Below are positions 42,145-51,029 of a DNA stretch of 64,000 nt, in pieces. How positions within the stretch are numbered: the stretch's first letter is position 1; each line of letters starts with the position of its first letter. The DNA is from Pyruvatibacter sp. HU-CL02332 (lineage in GTDB: Bacteria; Pseudomonadota; Alphaproteobacteria; CGMCC-115125): NCBI RefSeq assembly GCF_040362765.1, contig NZ_BAABWK010000002.1, positions 372,001-436,000 of the forward strand, written 5' to 3'. The notes below the pieces were generated by a model. That model made no database searches and was not told the origin of the DNA. It saw only the letters and a list, made by a program, of their open reading frames with translations. A program made the position numbers and the translations under genes.

Positions 42145-42990
42145 ATGACCCTTCCTGCGCTCCCTGCATTTCAGTCCGGAAACACCGCCGTCATTACCGG
42201 TGGTGCCAACGGTATCGGCCTTGCCTGCGCACAGCAGATGGCTGACGCCGGGCTCAACGTGGCCTTGATAGACCGTGACCCTGAAGCACTTGCAGCTGCA
42301 GCGACACGTGTTTCAGGCGCCGGAAAGGTTCTGACCTTCGAGTGTGATGTCAGTGACGCGTCTGCCATGCACACACTGGCTGACCAGATATCAAGTGACC
42401 TTGGGCCCGCCAGCATTCTCATGAACAATGCCGGTGCAGGTCTCAATCCCGGCAAGCCCTGGGAGAATGGAGATGGGTGGCAGCAGCTGCTTGGCATCAA
42501 TCTTGGCGGCATCATCAATGGCGTGCAGGCCTTCGTGCCCGGCATGATTGAAGCCGGTGCACCGGGGATCGTTATCAACACCGGGTCCAAGCAAGGCATC
42601 ACCCTGCCGCCGGGCAACGGTGCGTACAATGTCTCCAAGGCAGGCGTAAAAGCATACACGGAGACCTTGGCTCATGAGCTGCGCAACCTTGATGAGTGTC
42701 AGATCAGCGCCCACCTGCTGATCCCCGGATTTACCTATACGGGGATGATCCAGCGGTTCCTTCCTGAAAAGCCACCGGGCGCCTGGACGTCCGAGCAGGT
42801 CGCAGATTTCATGTTTGACAGCCTTGCCCGCGGCGACTTTTACATTCTGTGCCCGGACAATGACGTGGACCGGGCTATGGATGAAAAGCGCACCGCGTGG
42901 AATGTCGGCGACCTGATTGAGAACCGACCCGCCCTCTCCCGCTGGCATCCGGATTTTGCGGATGCGTTTGAAGCGTTTATTAAGAGCTGA
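42145..42990 (+). CDS. SDR family oxidoreductase
   Basis: The 281-residue SDR has 'AVITGGANGIGLACAQQMAD', 'LIDRDPEAL' (Asp after strand 2 suggests NAD), 'NNAGAGLNPGKPW', and 'YNVSKAGVKAYTETLAHEL' with Tyr-x3-Lys. The Ser before it is in 'INTGSKQGI'. A C-terminal extension of about 40 residues ('DVDRAMDEKRTAWNVGDLIE') is longer than in minimal SDRs. The ATG at 42145 replaces a GTG at 42103, which would add 14 unconserved residues. The substrate is unknown. Confidence 0.9.
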   Translation: MTLPALPAFQSGNTAVITGGANGIGLACAQQMADAGLNVALIDRDPEALAAAATRVSGAGKVLTFECDVSDASAMHTLADQISSDLGPASILMNNAGAGLNPGKPWENGDGWQQLLGINLGGIINGVQAFVPGMIEAGAPGIVINTGSKQGITLPPGNGAYNVSKAGVKAYTETLAHELRNLDECQISAHLLIPGFTYTGMIQRFLPEKPPGAWTSEQVADFMFDSLARGDFYILCPDNDVDRAMDEKRTAWNVGDLIENRPALSRWHPDFADAFEAFIKS

Positions 42991-43016
42991 ACCTGAAACC
43001 AGCCGGACCTAACCTC

Positions 43017-43673
43017 ATGCCTCTCAAAATCGCCATCGTGCCCGTCACGCCGCTCCAGCAAAACTGCTCGCTCCTGTGGGACGACGAAACAATGGTGGGT
43101 GCCGTGTGTGACCCGGGCGGCGATATCGGTCGCCTGAATGACGCCATACATGAAGCTGGTTTCAAGCTTGAAAAGGTCCTCCTCACCCATGGACATCTGG
43201 ACCATGCGGGTGCAGCAGGAGAGCTGGCGAAAACGCATGGTGTCCCCATTGAAGGGCCGCACAAGGATGACCTGTTCCTAATTGAGACGCTGCCGGAGCA
43301 GGCCTCCAAATATGGCATGCCAACTTACGACCTCTTTGAGCCAACGCGCTGGCTGGATCAGGGAGACACGGTGACAGTCGGAGGACTGACGCTGGACGTG
43401 ATCCATTGCCCCGGACACACGCCCGGCCACATCGTTTTTCATCATGGGCCGTCGCGCATTGCTCTGGTCGGCGATGTCATTTTTCAGGGATCCGTCGGGC
43501 GCACGGATTTTCCACGCGGCAATCACCAGCAGCTCATCGATTCAATCCGAGATCGGCTGTTTACGCTTGGCGGTGACACAGGGTTTGTCCCCGGGCACGG
43601 CCCCCTCTCGACATTTGAATACGAGCAAAAGACGAATCCCTATGTTTCCGATGAAGTCCTGGGGCTGGCGTGA
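43017..43673 (+). CDS. MBL-fold metallo-hydrolase, glyoxalase II-like (YcbL type)
   Basis: The 218-residue protein has the metal motif 'LLTHGHLDHAGAAGELAKTH', 'IHCPGHTPGHIVFHHG', 'ALVGDVIFQGSVGRTDFPRG' and 'TLGGDTGFVPGHGPLSTFEY', the order of small glyoxalase II-like hydrolases. All His and Asp ligands are present. It probably hydrolyses a thioester or related compound; the YcbL/GloB2-type role in methylglyoxal detoxification is an inference. The stop overlaps the GTG start of the next SDR gene (GTGA), so the two are coupled. Confidence 0.9.
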   Translation: MPLKIAIVPVTPLQQNCSLLWDDETMVGAVCDPGGDIGRLNDAIHEAGFKLEKVLLTHGHLDHAGAAGELAKTHGVPIEGPHKDDLFLIETLPEQASKYGMPTYDLFEPTRWLDQGDTVTVGGLTLDVIHCPGHTPGHIVFHHGPSRIALVGDVIFQGSVGRTDFPRGNHQQLIDSIRDRLFTLGGDTGFVPGHGPLSTFEYEQKTNPYVSDEVLGLA

Positions 43674-44437
43674 GTACACACCCCTTTGACCTGTCGGGCC
43701 GCATTGCACTTGTCACCGGTGCCGCGCGCGGGCTTGGGCTTGAAATGGCGCGCGCCCTTGGCGCTGCCGGTGCGCATGTTTTTGTTGGCGGCCGTGAAGC
43801 CGCGACAGTCAGCCTTGCGGCTAACACGCTGACGAACGATGGCTTGAAGGCAACGCCCCTGCCCTTTGATGTTGCAGACGCAGACGCTGCAGCACGATCT
43901 GTCGAGCGCATCATCGGCGAGCATGGCCGCATCGATATTCTCGTGAACAATGCGGCCGCACGAGATCGGCGCGATCTTTTTGAGTTTGAGCCCGATGCCA
44001 TCAAGGACCTGTTGCAGGTCGATCTTGTTGCGCCTTTTGAGCTCTCCCGGCTTGCGGCGCAACACATGAAGACAAGAGGCAGTGGGCGCATCATCAACGT
44101 GACGTCGATTGCTGCACATATTTCGCTCAAGGGCGATCCGGTTTATGGCATGGCAAAAGGTGGACTTGCAGCAGCCACTCGAGCGCTTGCCGCTGAACTT
44201 GGCCCGAACGGCATCACGGTGAATGCCATCGCGCCGGGATTTTTTGCGACGGAGTTCAACGCCCCCCTTGTTGATGTTGAAGAGATCACCCAGATGCCGC
44301 GCGACCGGTCTTCACTTGGAAGGTGGGGCGAGCCTCACGAAATTGGGGGCGCGGCCGTGTTTCTTGCCTCAGATGCTGCGAGCTACATCACCGGCCACAC
44401 GCTGGCGGTCGATGGCGGATACATGACCCACTACTAG
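43670..44437 (+). CDS. SDR family oxidoreductase (gluconate 5-dehydrogenase-like)
   Basis: The 255-residue SDR has 'RIALVTGAARGLGLEMARAL', 'VGGREAATVSLAANTL', 'NNAARDRRDLFEFE', 'IINVTSIAAHISLKGDPVYG' and 'YGMAKGGLAAATRALAAELG' plus the 'GHTLAVDGGYMTHY' end. The opening 'FDLSGRIALVTG' is shared with gluconate 5-dehydrogenase and 3-oxoacyl-ACP reductase. Start is GTG at 43670, overlapping the MBL stop, so both products are likely made together. The substrate is unknown. Confidence 0.9.
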   Translation: MSTHPFDLSGRIALVTGAARGLGLEMARALGAAGAHVFVGGREAATVSLAANTLTNDGLKATPLPFDVADADAAARSVERIIGEHGRIDILVNNAAARDRRDLFEFEPDAIKDLLQVDLVAPFELSRLAAQHMKTRGSGRIINVTSIAAHISLKGDPVYGMAKGGLAAATRALAAELGPNGITVNAIAPGFFATEFNAPLVDVEEITQMPRDRSSLGRWGEPHEIGGAAVFLASDAASYITGHTLAVDGGYMTHY

Positions 44438-44461
44438 ACGCTACATCGTAGAGGTAATGAC

Positions 44462-44812
44462 GTGCTCCAGGTACTAATCAAAGCAGCCCTATCTGGCGTA
44501 CTCGTCATGATTGTTGCCGAAACCTCAAAACGAAGCCCTGCATTCGGAGCCTTGGTCGCGTCCCTGCCCCTCATTTCAATTCTGGCTGTTATCTGGCTTT
44601 GGAACGACACCGGAGACACTGTTCGTGTTGCCAATCAGCTCGAAGCGACATTCTTTTATGTGTTGCCATCACTGCCGATGTTTCTGGTGATGCCCGCGTT
44701 GCTTCGATCCGACTACGCGTTCTGGCCGGCGCTCGGGTTGTCGGTTCTACTGACTGTTGCGCTCTACGGGCTGGTGGTTTTTGTGACGGCGCGGTTTGGT
44801 ATTGAGTTGTAG
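44462..44812 (+). CDS. DUF3147 family small membrane protein
   Basis: The 116-residue protein has four hydrophobic segments (about residues 5-22, 27-46, 62-82 and 87-112) and the opening 'IKAALSGVLVMIVAETSKRS' followed by 'FGALVASLPLISILAVIWLW', which match DUF3147. Its function is unknown; the pattern is one of a four-span inner-membrane protein. Start is GTG at 44462, with AGAGGTAA upstream. It lies 24 bases after the SDR gene. Confidence 0.87.
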   Translation: MLQVLIKAALSGVLVMIVAETSKRSPAFGALVASLPLISILAVIWLWNDTGDTVRVANQLEATFFYVLPSLPMFLVMPALLRSDYAFWPALGLSVLLTVALYGLVVFVTARFGIEL

Positions 44813-44912
44813 CCTTGGCCAAGCCCATTTTTGCCGCAGCCGCAAGATTGTATCGCACAGCTCACCACACTAGGCTCGCCCGCAATTCAGTAATTTGTGG
44901 GTGACGTATTCC

Positions 44913-46319
44913 ATGGCTAAAGGCCGTATCTCCAAATGGCAGCTGGGCTCCTTTGCGCTTCCTGCCATTCCCATTGCCGCTCTTGGCCTGCCCATCGTTG
45001 TGTACCTGCCGCCCTTCTATGCAGAAGACATGGGCCTCTCCCTGTCACTCGTCGGCGTCATCTTCATGGTTGCGCGGTTCTGGGATGTTTTTACCGACCC
45101 GGTGCTTGGCACCCTGTCTGACCGCATCCACTCCCGCTGGGGGCGTCGCAGACACTGGCTGGTGATTTCAGCGCCAATTCTCATGTTGTCGTCATACATG
45201 CTGTTCATGCCGACGGCGCCAGTCACCGGCGCCTATCTGATGTTCTGGATGGTGATCCTCTACATCGGCTGGACGCTCATCACCATTTCACACATGTCAT
45301 GGGGTGCAGAACTTTCGACAGACTATGATGAGCGATCATCAATCCAGGGTTGGCGTGAGTTTGCACTCATCTTCGGGTCTTTCACGGTGTTGGCGCTTCC
45401 AGCGGTTCTACAAACCACCGGCGCAAGTACAGGACTTGCCGATGGTGTAGCAGCCATGGGCTGGTTCGTTATCATTCTGCTGCCGATCACCATTGCCCTA
45501 GCGGTATGGGTCGTTCCCGAATTCAAAAGCGTGCCGCAGGCGAGTATCAACTGGAAAGAGTCCGGTCGCCTGATCCTCAAGAACACGCTGCTGCGTCGCG
45601 TCCTGTTTGCTGACCTTCTGGTGGGCATCGCACCGGGCATCACCGGCTCGCTCTACATTTTTTTTGCCTCATACGTGATGGGCCTGCCAGAAACGGCAAG
45701 CCTGCTGCTGCTCGTCTATTTCGTTGCAGGGTTTGTCGGCGTACCGATCTGGCTGCGCGTTGCCCACAAGATGGGCAAGCACAAGACGCTGGCGATTGCG
45801 ATGTTCTATGGCGCGACGGCTTTGCCGTTGATTGTCTTCATGCCGCGCGAAGAATTCTGGTGGCTGTTCTTCGGCAACACCCTTTATGGCTTGGCCTACG
45901 GCGCTGGTTCGTTTCTGCTACGCGCCATCATGGCGGATGTGTGCGACCGCGACCTGATCGACTCCGGCCAGCAACGCACCGGGCTCTATTACTCGTTACT
46001 GACGATGACCAACAAGATTGGTTTCGCCGTCGCTGTGGGCATCACATACGTCATGTTGGATGTAATTGGATTTGTGCCTGAAACCGGAGCTAACAGCCCC
46101 GAAACTCTCAACCAGCTTCTGGCTCTGTACGTGACCCTGCCGGCACTGTTCATGGCCATCGCCGGTATTGTGATGTGGCGCTATCCATTGACCAAGGAAG
46201 CACAGGCTGAGTTGCGCGCCAAGTTGGCTGAGCGTCATCACACTCACGAAGGCCCTGCCGACGCTGCAGCAGCGGTCGCGGCTGTGGCTACGGGCGTGCA
46301 TGACCGAACACCGGACTGA
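44913..46319 (+). CDS. MFS/GPH-type cation:sugar symporter family transporter
   Basis: The 468-residue protein has about 12 hydrophobic spans. 'FWDVFTDPVLGTLSDRIHSR' with 'WGRRRHWLVISAPI' is the signature of the glycoside-pentoside-hexuronide (GPH) family, and 'STDYDERSSIQGWREFALIF' is the next conserved loop. 'DVCDRDLIDSGQQRTGLYYS' in the second half is the family's second loop. It imports or exports a small solute with H+ or Na+; the substrate is not predictable and need not be a sugar. The ATG at 44913 was preferred to a GTG six codons earlier. Confidence 0.9.
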   Translation: MAKGRISKWQLGSFALPAIPIAALGLPIVVYLPPFYAEDMGLSLSLVGVIFMVARFWDVFTDPVLGTLSDRIHSRWGRRRHWLVISAPILMLSSYMLFMPTAPVTGAYLMFWMVILYIGWTLITISHMSWGAELSTDYDERSSIQGWREFALIFGSFTVLALPAVLQTTGASTGLADGVAAMGWFVIILLPITIALAVWVVPEFKSVPQASINWKESGRLILKNTLLRRVLFADLLVGIAPGITGSLYIFFASYVMGLPETASLLLLVYFVAGFVGVPIWLRVAHKMGKHKTLAIAMFYGATALPLIVFMPREEFWWLFFGNTLYGLAYGAGSFLLRAIMADVCDRDLIDSGQQRTGLYYSLLTMTNKIGFAVAVGITYVMLDVIGFVPETGANSPETLNQLLALYVTLPALFMAIAGIVMWRYPLTKEAQAELRAKLAERHHTHEGPADAAAAVAAVATGVHDRTPD

Positions 46320-46322
46320 TCA

Positions 46323-47141
46323 ATGAGTGCGACACTTCCCAAAGACAAACACGGCATTGAGACGCTTCTGGCCATTATGGCGAAGTTGCGTGACCCGGAT
46401 GGTGGCTGTCCTTGGGATCTGGAGCAGACGTTTGAAACGATCGCGCCGTACACGATTGAGGAAGCCTATGAGGTGGCTGACGCAATCCAACGTGGCGACC
46501 GTGACGACCTGAAAGATGAGCTTGGTGATCTGCTGTTGCAGGTCGTGTTTCATTCCCGCATTGCGGAAGATGAAGGCAGCTTTCGGTTTGAAGATGTCGT
46601 CGAGAGCATCTCCTCAAAAATGGTGCGCCGTCACCCCCATGTGTTTGGCGACGGCGAGGCAAAGACACCGGTCGCCGTCAAAGGCAGCTGGGAAAAAATC
46701 AAGGCTGAAGAACGTAAGGCAAAGGCTGACGGCAAAGACCCCGGTACGTTGGATGGCATTCCCAAAGCGCTGCCCGCCCTCGTCCGCGCGGTAAAACTGC
46801 AAAAACGCGCGGCCCGCGTCGGCTTCGACTGGCCTCAGACAGCCCAGGTCCTCGACAAGCTGGCCGAAGAAACAGCTGAACTCAAAGCCGAAGTGGATAA
46901 GGGAGCGCTTGCCGAACGGGTCATGGATGAACTGGGAGATATCCTGTTTGTCTATGCCAACCTCGCGCGGCATCTGGATGTTGATCCCGAGCAGGCTCTC
47001 AGCGGAACGAACGCAAAATTCGAACGGCGCTTTGCGCAGATTGAAGCATGGTTGGCAGAAGACGGACGAACCGCAGATCAATCGACGCTGGAAGAAATGG
47101 ACGCTCTGTGGACCAGAGCCAAGACCGAAGAACGGCAGTAG
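46323..47141 (+). CDS. mazG: Nucleoside triphosphate pyrophosphohydrolase MazG
   Basis: The 272-residue protein has two MazG domains: 'LRDPDGGCPWDLEQTFETIA' with 'TIEEAYEVADAI' and 'DELGDLLLQVVFHSRIAED' (EEx12-28EExxD metal motif) in the N half, and 'LDKLAEETAELKAEVDKGAL' with 'VMDELGDILFVYANLARHL' in the C half. It converts NTPs and dNTPs to NMP and pyrophosphate, acting in nucleotide clean-up and stress. It starts 3 bases after the transporter stop. In many relatives it lies next to hflX and hfq, as here. Confidence 0.95.
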   Translation: MSATLPKDKHGIETLLAIMAKLRDPDGGCPWDLEQTFETIAPYTIEEAYEVADAIQRGDRDDLKDELGDLLLQVVFHSRIAEDEGSFRFEDVVESISSKMVRRHPHVFGDGEAKTPVAVKGSWEKIKAEERKAKADGKDPGTLDGIPKALPALVRAVKLQKRAARVGFDWPQTAQVLDKLAEETAELKAEVDKGALAERVMDELGDILFVYANLARHLDVDPEQALSGTNAKFERRFAQIEAWLAEDGRTADQSTLEEMDALWTRAKTEERQ

Positions 47142-47171
47142 AGTTCACACGATCCATCTGGAGGAACGCAC

Positions 47172-48260
47172 ATGTTCAAGACCGCACTTTTTGCTGCGAT
47201 TGCATCAATTACAGTTAGTGCTTTGGCAAATGCCGACACACTCACGCCAATCGACGAGATGTCCGACGGCTGGAATACCATTGCGCCAGGTGGCGATACC
47301 TTGTGTGCGATGGGCACGCCCTACACCTTTCATGTAAAGCCCGGCGCACGTGAGAACGTGATGGTGTTTTTGAATGGCGGCGGCGCGTGCTGGTCAGGCC
47401 AGAACTGCGACGCCAGCGTTGAGCCCACAACATATGTGCCGATGGCCGAACTCCCCCACAACGATCCTCGCACTCGTGGCGGAGCGTTTGCACAGGACAA
47501 ACCGGAAAATCCGTTCAGTGCATGGACGCAGGTATTTGTTTCCTACTGCACTGGCGACGTGCATCTGGGGGCCAATGACAAGACCTACACCAAGCCTGAC
47601 GGCAGTGAAGTCACCATTCATCATCGCGGCAAAGCCAACACCATGTCAGCCCTTGGATGGTTGTTCGACAATGTGCAGGCACCCGAAAAAGTCTTCGTGT
47701 CCGGCGGCTCAGCAGGTGCTGTCTCCTCTCCGGTCTACGCGGGCATCGTGCAGGAAGCATACCCTGAAGCGGAGGTCATTCAGTTTGCAGGCGGCGCAGG
47801 TGGATATCGGGTAAGTGGCAACACGGACCTGAACGAGGCGTTGGGTATCTATACAGACCTGCCCGCGTGGCCTGCCATGCAATCATTGTCAGCTGAGACG
47901 TCGAGCTTTGACGACTTTTATGTCGCTACGGCCACGCAGTTTCCGCAGATAAAATTCCGCCAGTTCAACACCGCCTATGACGCTGTGCAGAAGCAATTTC
48001 TGACCTTGCTTGGGTCAGACAGCGAAGTGTATCCGCTGCTTCAGGCAAACTTGGATGACCTGGCGACGGAGATTGGCAACTTCCGCAGCTTTACTGCATC
48101 GGGCACTTTCCACACGCTCCTGCGTTTTGATGAGATGTATGAGTTTGAAGCCGAAGGTGTACGCGCCGTTGACTGGGTGCGCGATGTCGCCAACGGCAAT
48201 GAAGTCGCCTCGGTCACCTGCGCGAACGACGAAGCAGGTTGCGGTGGACCTGCCGAGTAG
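47172..48260 (+). CDS. Exported pectinacetylesterase/Notum-family hydrolase
   Basis: The 362-residue protein has a signal peptide ('TALFAAIASITVSALANA') and the family motifs 'VMVFLNGGGACWSGQNCDAS', 'YCTGDVHLGAN', 'HHRGKANTMSALGWLFDN' and 'VFVSGGSAGAVSSPVYAGIV' with the nucleophile Ser in GGSAG. Plant members deacetylate pectin and animal Notum removes an acyl group from Wnt; the bacterial substrate is unknown and may be an acylated glycan or ester. GGAGG lies 8 bases before the ATG. It converges on hflX with a 3-base gap. Confidence 0.88.
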   Translation: MFKTALFAAIASITVSALANADTLTPIDEMSDGWNTIAPGGDTLCAMGTPYTFHVKPGARENVMVFLNGGGACWSGQNCDASVEPTTYVPMAELPHNDPRTRGGAFAQDKPENPFSAWTQVFVSYCTGDVHLGANDKTYTKPDGSEVTIHHRGKANTMSALGWLFDNVQAPEKVFVSGGSAGAVSSPVYAGIVQEAYPEAEVIQFAGGAGGYRVSGNTDLNEALGIYTDLPAWPAMQSLSAETSSFDDFYVATATQFPQIKFRQFNTAYDAVQKQFLTLLGSDSEVYPLLQANLDDLATEIGNFRSFTASGTFHTLLRFDEMYEFEAEGVRAVDWVRDVANGNEVASVTCANDEAGCGGPAE

Positions 48261-48263
48261 CAA

Positions 48264-49685
48264 CTAGAGTTCAAGAGCCTCAGGAAGCAGGCCGGGGAAA
48301 CGTTTGTTGATCCGGCCTGTATCCGCTGAAGAGACCTTGATCAAAATACGGACATTACCTTCGTCATCAGGGTCATCTTCACCTGTAACGGTGCAGTTTT
48401 CGTGCAGCCATGCACGAGCGGCAGCGTCGCCAGGGCCAAGCAGGACATCAATCTCGGTTAGATGTGCGGTAACGCGCCCTTCAATCAGAGCATTGAGGGG
48501 ATCGATGCCCTCCCCGGTTATGGCAGAGACCGCGATCTGGTTTGGATCGCCTTCGATGGTATCAGCCAGCACGGCACGCCCGGGCCCATCAAGCTGATCA
48601 ATCTTGTTGGCAACTTCAATCACGCGTTCCGTATCCTGCGGATCGACACCCAACTCTCTGAGTACATCATGGACATCCTGCCTTTGAGCAGCGGTGTCCG
48701 GGTGTGAGATATCGCGTACATGCAAGATCAGCTCTGCTTCCAGCACTTCTTCAAGTGTTGCGCGGAAAGCGGCGACCAGCGACGTCGGCAGGTCCGAAAT
48801 GAACCCCACCGTGTCGGAGAGGATCACCCGCTGACCGCCCGGCATGTCCAGGGCACGCATAGTCGGGTCGAGTGTTGCGAACAACATGTCCTCCGCCAGC
48901 ACGCCAGACGCCGTCAGCCGATTGAACAAGGTAGATTTGCCAGCGTTGGTATAGCCAACAAGCGCTACAACCGGATAGGGCACGCGCCGCCGGGTCTTGC
49001 GGTGCAATTCACGCGTGCGGGTCACACGCTCCAGCTGGTTTTCAAGCTTGGTTATGCGGTCCTGGATGTGACGTCTGTCGGCTTCGATCTGGGTTTCACC
49101 CGGACCACCCACAAATCCCAATCCGCCGCGCTGGCGTTCAAGGTGGGTCCATGACCGCACCAGACGGCTTTTCTGGTACATCAGGTGCGCAAGTTCGACT
49201 TGCAATGAGCCTTCTCGGGTCGCTGCGCGCTCGCCAAAAATCTCAAGGATCAAGCCTGTACGATCCAGCACTTTGGCTTTCCAGGCGCGCTCAAGGTTGC
49301 GCTGCTGAATGGGCGTGACCTGACCATCAATAATGACGAGGCCCGCCTCTTCCAGCTCCACCATGTGCTTGATCTCATCCACCTTGCCCTGACCAAACAA
49401 TGTGCCGGGTTTGGGATCGGCTACAGGCACTACGATGGCCTGCGCGATGTCGAGGTGGATAGCAGCAGCAAGGCCCACCGCCTCTTCGAGACGGTCTTCA
49501 GGAGCACGTTGGGTGTGGCGAGCAGCGGCTGCCACCGGACCGGACTTGATCCATGGGTGAAGCACAATGGCCCGGCCGCTTTCAGTCGCAGCTACGCGAT
49601 CATCCACCGGTGTCATATCCACGTGGACGTCTTTCGAAGCGGCAGTCGGATGTTGTTTGTTTTTCGTCTTTTTCGGTGTCGTCAA
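48264..49685 (-). CDS. hflX: GTPase HflX
   Basis: The 473-residue protein has the HflX N-terminal domain ('RLEEAVGLAAAIHLDIAQAI', 'LFGQGKVDEIKHMVELEEAG', 'GPGETQIEADRRHIQDRITK') and the Obg-class G domain: 'LVGYTNAGKSTLFNRLTASG', 'DTVGFISDLPTSLVAAFRAT', 'VANKIDQLD'. It splits stalled ribosomes under stress. The frame begins with TTG at 49685, 24 bases after the hfq stop; ATG at 49616 is an alternative that would shorten the variable arm by 23 residues. The hfq-hflX order is conserved in Proteobacteria. Confidence 0.94.
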   Translation of the reverse strand: MTTPKKTKNKQHPTAASKDVHVDMTPVDDRVAATESGRAIVLHPWIKSGPVAAAARHTQRAPEDRLEEAVGLAAAIHLDIAQAIVVPVADPKPGTLFGQGKVDEIKHMVELEEAGLVIIDGQVTPIQQRNLERAWKAKVLDRTGLILEIFGERAATREGSLQVELAHLMYQKSRLVRSWTHLERQRGGLGFVGGPGETQIEADRRHIQDRITKLENQLERVTRTRELHRKTRRRVPYPVVALVGYTNAGKSTLFNRLTASGVLAEDMLFATLDPTMRALDMPGGQRVILSDTVGFISDLPTSLVAAFRATLEEVLEAELILHVRDISHPDTAAQRQDVHDVLRELGVDPQDTERVIEVANKIDQLDGPGRAVLADTIEGDPNQIAVSAITGEGIDPLNALIEGRVTAHLTEIDVLLGPGDAAARAWLHENCTVTGEDDPDDEGNVRILIKVSSADTGRINKRFPGLLPEALEL

Positions 49686-49708
49686 AATAAGGGCGGTCCC
49701 GGCGCTAT

Positions 49709-49960
49709 TTATTCGCCGGATCCCTCGCCTTCATCATCGAAAAGCTGGACCGGCGCCGACGGCATGATCGTCGAAATGGCATGTTTGTACACAAGCTGCG
49801 AATGGCCGTCTCGGCGAAGCAGCACGCAGAAGCTGTCAAACCAGGTCACAACACCCTGCAACTTTACCCCATTCACGAGAAAAACCGTGACCGGCATCTT
49901 CTGTTTGCGAATGTAGTTGAGGAAGGTGTCCTGGAGGTTCTGCGGTTTGTCTGAGGACAT
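49709..49960 (-). CDS. hfq: RNA chaperone Hfq
   Basis: The 83-residue protein has Sm1 '[20 protein letters not shown]' and '[20 protein letters not shown]', and Sm2 '[19 protein letters not shown]', with a short acidic tail ('DDEGEGSGE'), as in other Alphaproteobacteria. The hexamer pairs small RNAs with mRNAs. The ATG at 49960 was chosen because the family starts here; an open frame of 12 codons upstream is AAG-rich leader. A 166-base gap to dat upstream leaves room for its own promoter. Confidence 0.96.
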   Translation of the reverse strand: MSSDKPQNLQDTFLNYIRKQKMPVTVFLVNGVKLQGVVTWFDSFCVLLRRDGHSQLVYKHAISTIMPSAPVQLFDDEGEGSGE

Positions 49961-50126
49961 GTGCTTGGCCTTTCTTTTGTTCTTGTTTGTATGCACTTGC
50001 GTCGTTCTCAGGGGCGAGGTTGGACAGCCCCAAAGAACCTAGACTCACTTCGGCAGTTTCGTACCAGACATTTGATACAGTTTTCTTGCGGAACAAGGGC
50101 AAATTCGTGGCAATCGACAGTTTTGC

Positions 50127-51020
50127 CTAAATGCTGGGCAATTGCGCACCAGAAACTTGCGAAATGGCGCGTGAAAATGCACGCAGGCGAAGTGTCACAG
50201 GGCCGGCCTGGCCGTCACCGACAGCCACTCCATCAATACCCACAACAGGAAAAAGGACAGCTGAGGAGCTTGACAGAAATGCTTCTGCAGCGGTCTTCGC
50301 CTCTGAGACGGTAAACGCACGCTCCTCTACTTCGAGCTGAAGCGATGTCGCCGCATCAAGAATAATGCTGCGACTGATGCCCGGCAGAATGTCTTCACTC
50401 AAGGGGCGCGTTACAAGTGTTCCGTCATTGGTCACGATCCACGCATTCGTCGATGACCCTTCGGTTATGAAGCCTGCCCTATCCACCAGCCACGCCTCAT
50501 AGGCACCGGCTTCGCGCGCGGCCTGCTTGGCGAGGACATTTGGCAGCAGGCTGGTCGACTTGATGTCGCGTCGCGCCCACCTTTCATCCGGCAGAGTCGT
50601 CACCTCAACGCCAGCGGCGGCCCTGCCATCACGTATGGCCGTGTTCGCCGGCGTAACAAATACCGTAAGTGTCGGCTGCACCTGTGGATCCGGAAAGGCA
50701 TGGTCGCGTCTGGCTGCGCCACGGGTTACCTGAAAGTACAACACCCCATTGCGGACATGGTTGCGGCGAATTGTTTCGCGCAACACCAATTGGAGGCTGC
50801 GGATCGGCATGGGCGATGCAAGCTTCAAGGCCTTGAGTGACGACACATACCGATCAAGGTGACGCTCTTCGTCAACGAGTCCGCCGTCTCGCACTTCACA
50901 GACTTCGTATATGCCGTCGGAGAACAAGAAGCCCCGGTCCTCGATGGAGACACCAGCCCTGTCGCGCGACACGTAGGAGCCAGGGTTTCGGGCATCTTTG
51001 ACAAAGGCAATACGGCTCAT
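50127..51020 (-). CDS. dat: D-amino-acid aminotransferase (class IV, fold type IV PLP)
   Basis: The 297-residue protein begins 'AFVKDARNPGSYVSRDRAGV' and has 'VSIEDRGFLFSDGIYEVCEV', 'RYVSSLKALKLASPMP', the PLP-Lys segment 'RRDIKSTSLLPNVLAKQAAR' and 'VDRAGFITEGSSTNAWIV'. These match D-alanine transaminase, which makes D-glutamate or D-alanine for peptidoglycan; branched-chain aminotransferase is a relative. It is encoded between trkH and hfq, a position often seen in Rhizobiales. The gap to trkH is 9 bases. Confidence 0.9.
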   Translation of the reverse strand: MSRIAFVKDARNPGSYVSRDRAGVSIEDRGFLFSDGIYEVCEVRDGGLVDEERHLDRYVSSLKALKLASPMPIRSLQLVLRETIRRNHVRNGVLYFQVTRGAARRDHAFPDPQVQPTLTVFVTPANTAIRDGRAAAGVEVTTLPDERWARRDIKSTSLLPNVLAKQAAREAGAYEAWLVDRAGFITEGSSTNAWIVTNDGTLVTRPLSEDILPGISRSIILDAATSLQLEVEERAFTVSEAKTAAEAFLSSSSAVLFPVVGIDGVAVGDGQAGPVTLRLRAFSRAISQVSGAQLPSI

Positions 51021-51029
51021 AACCGCGCC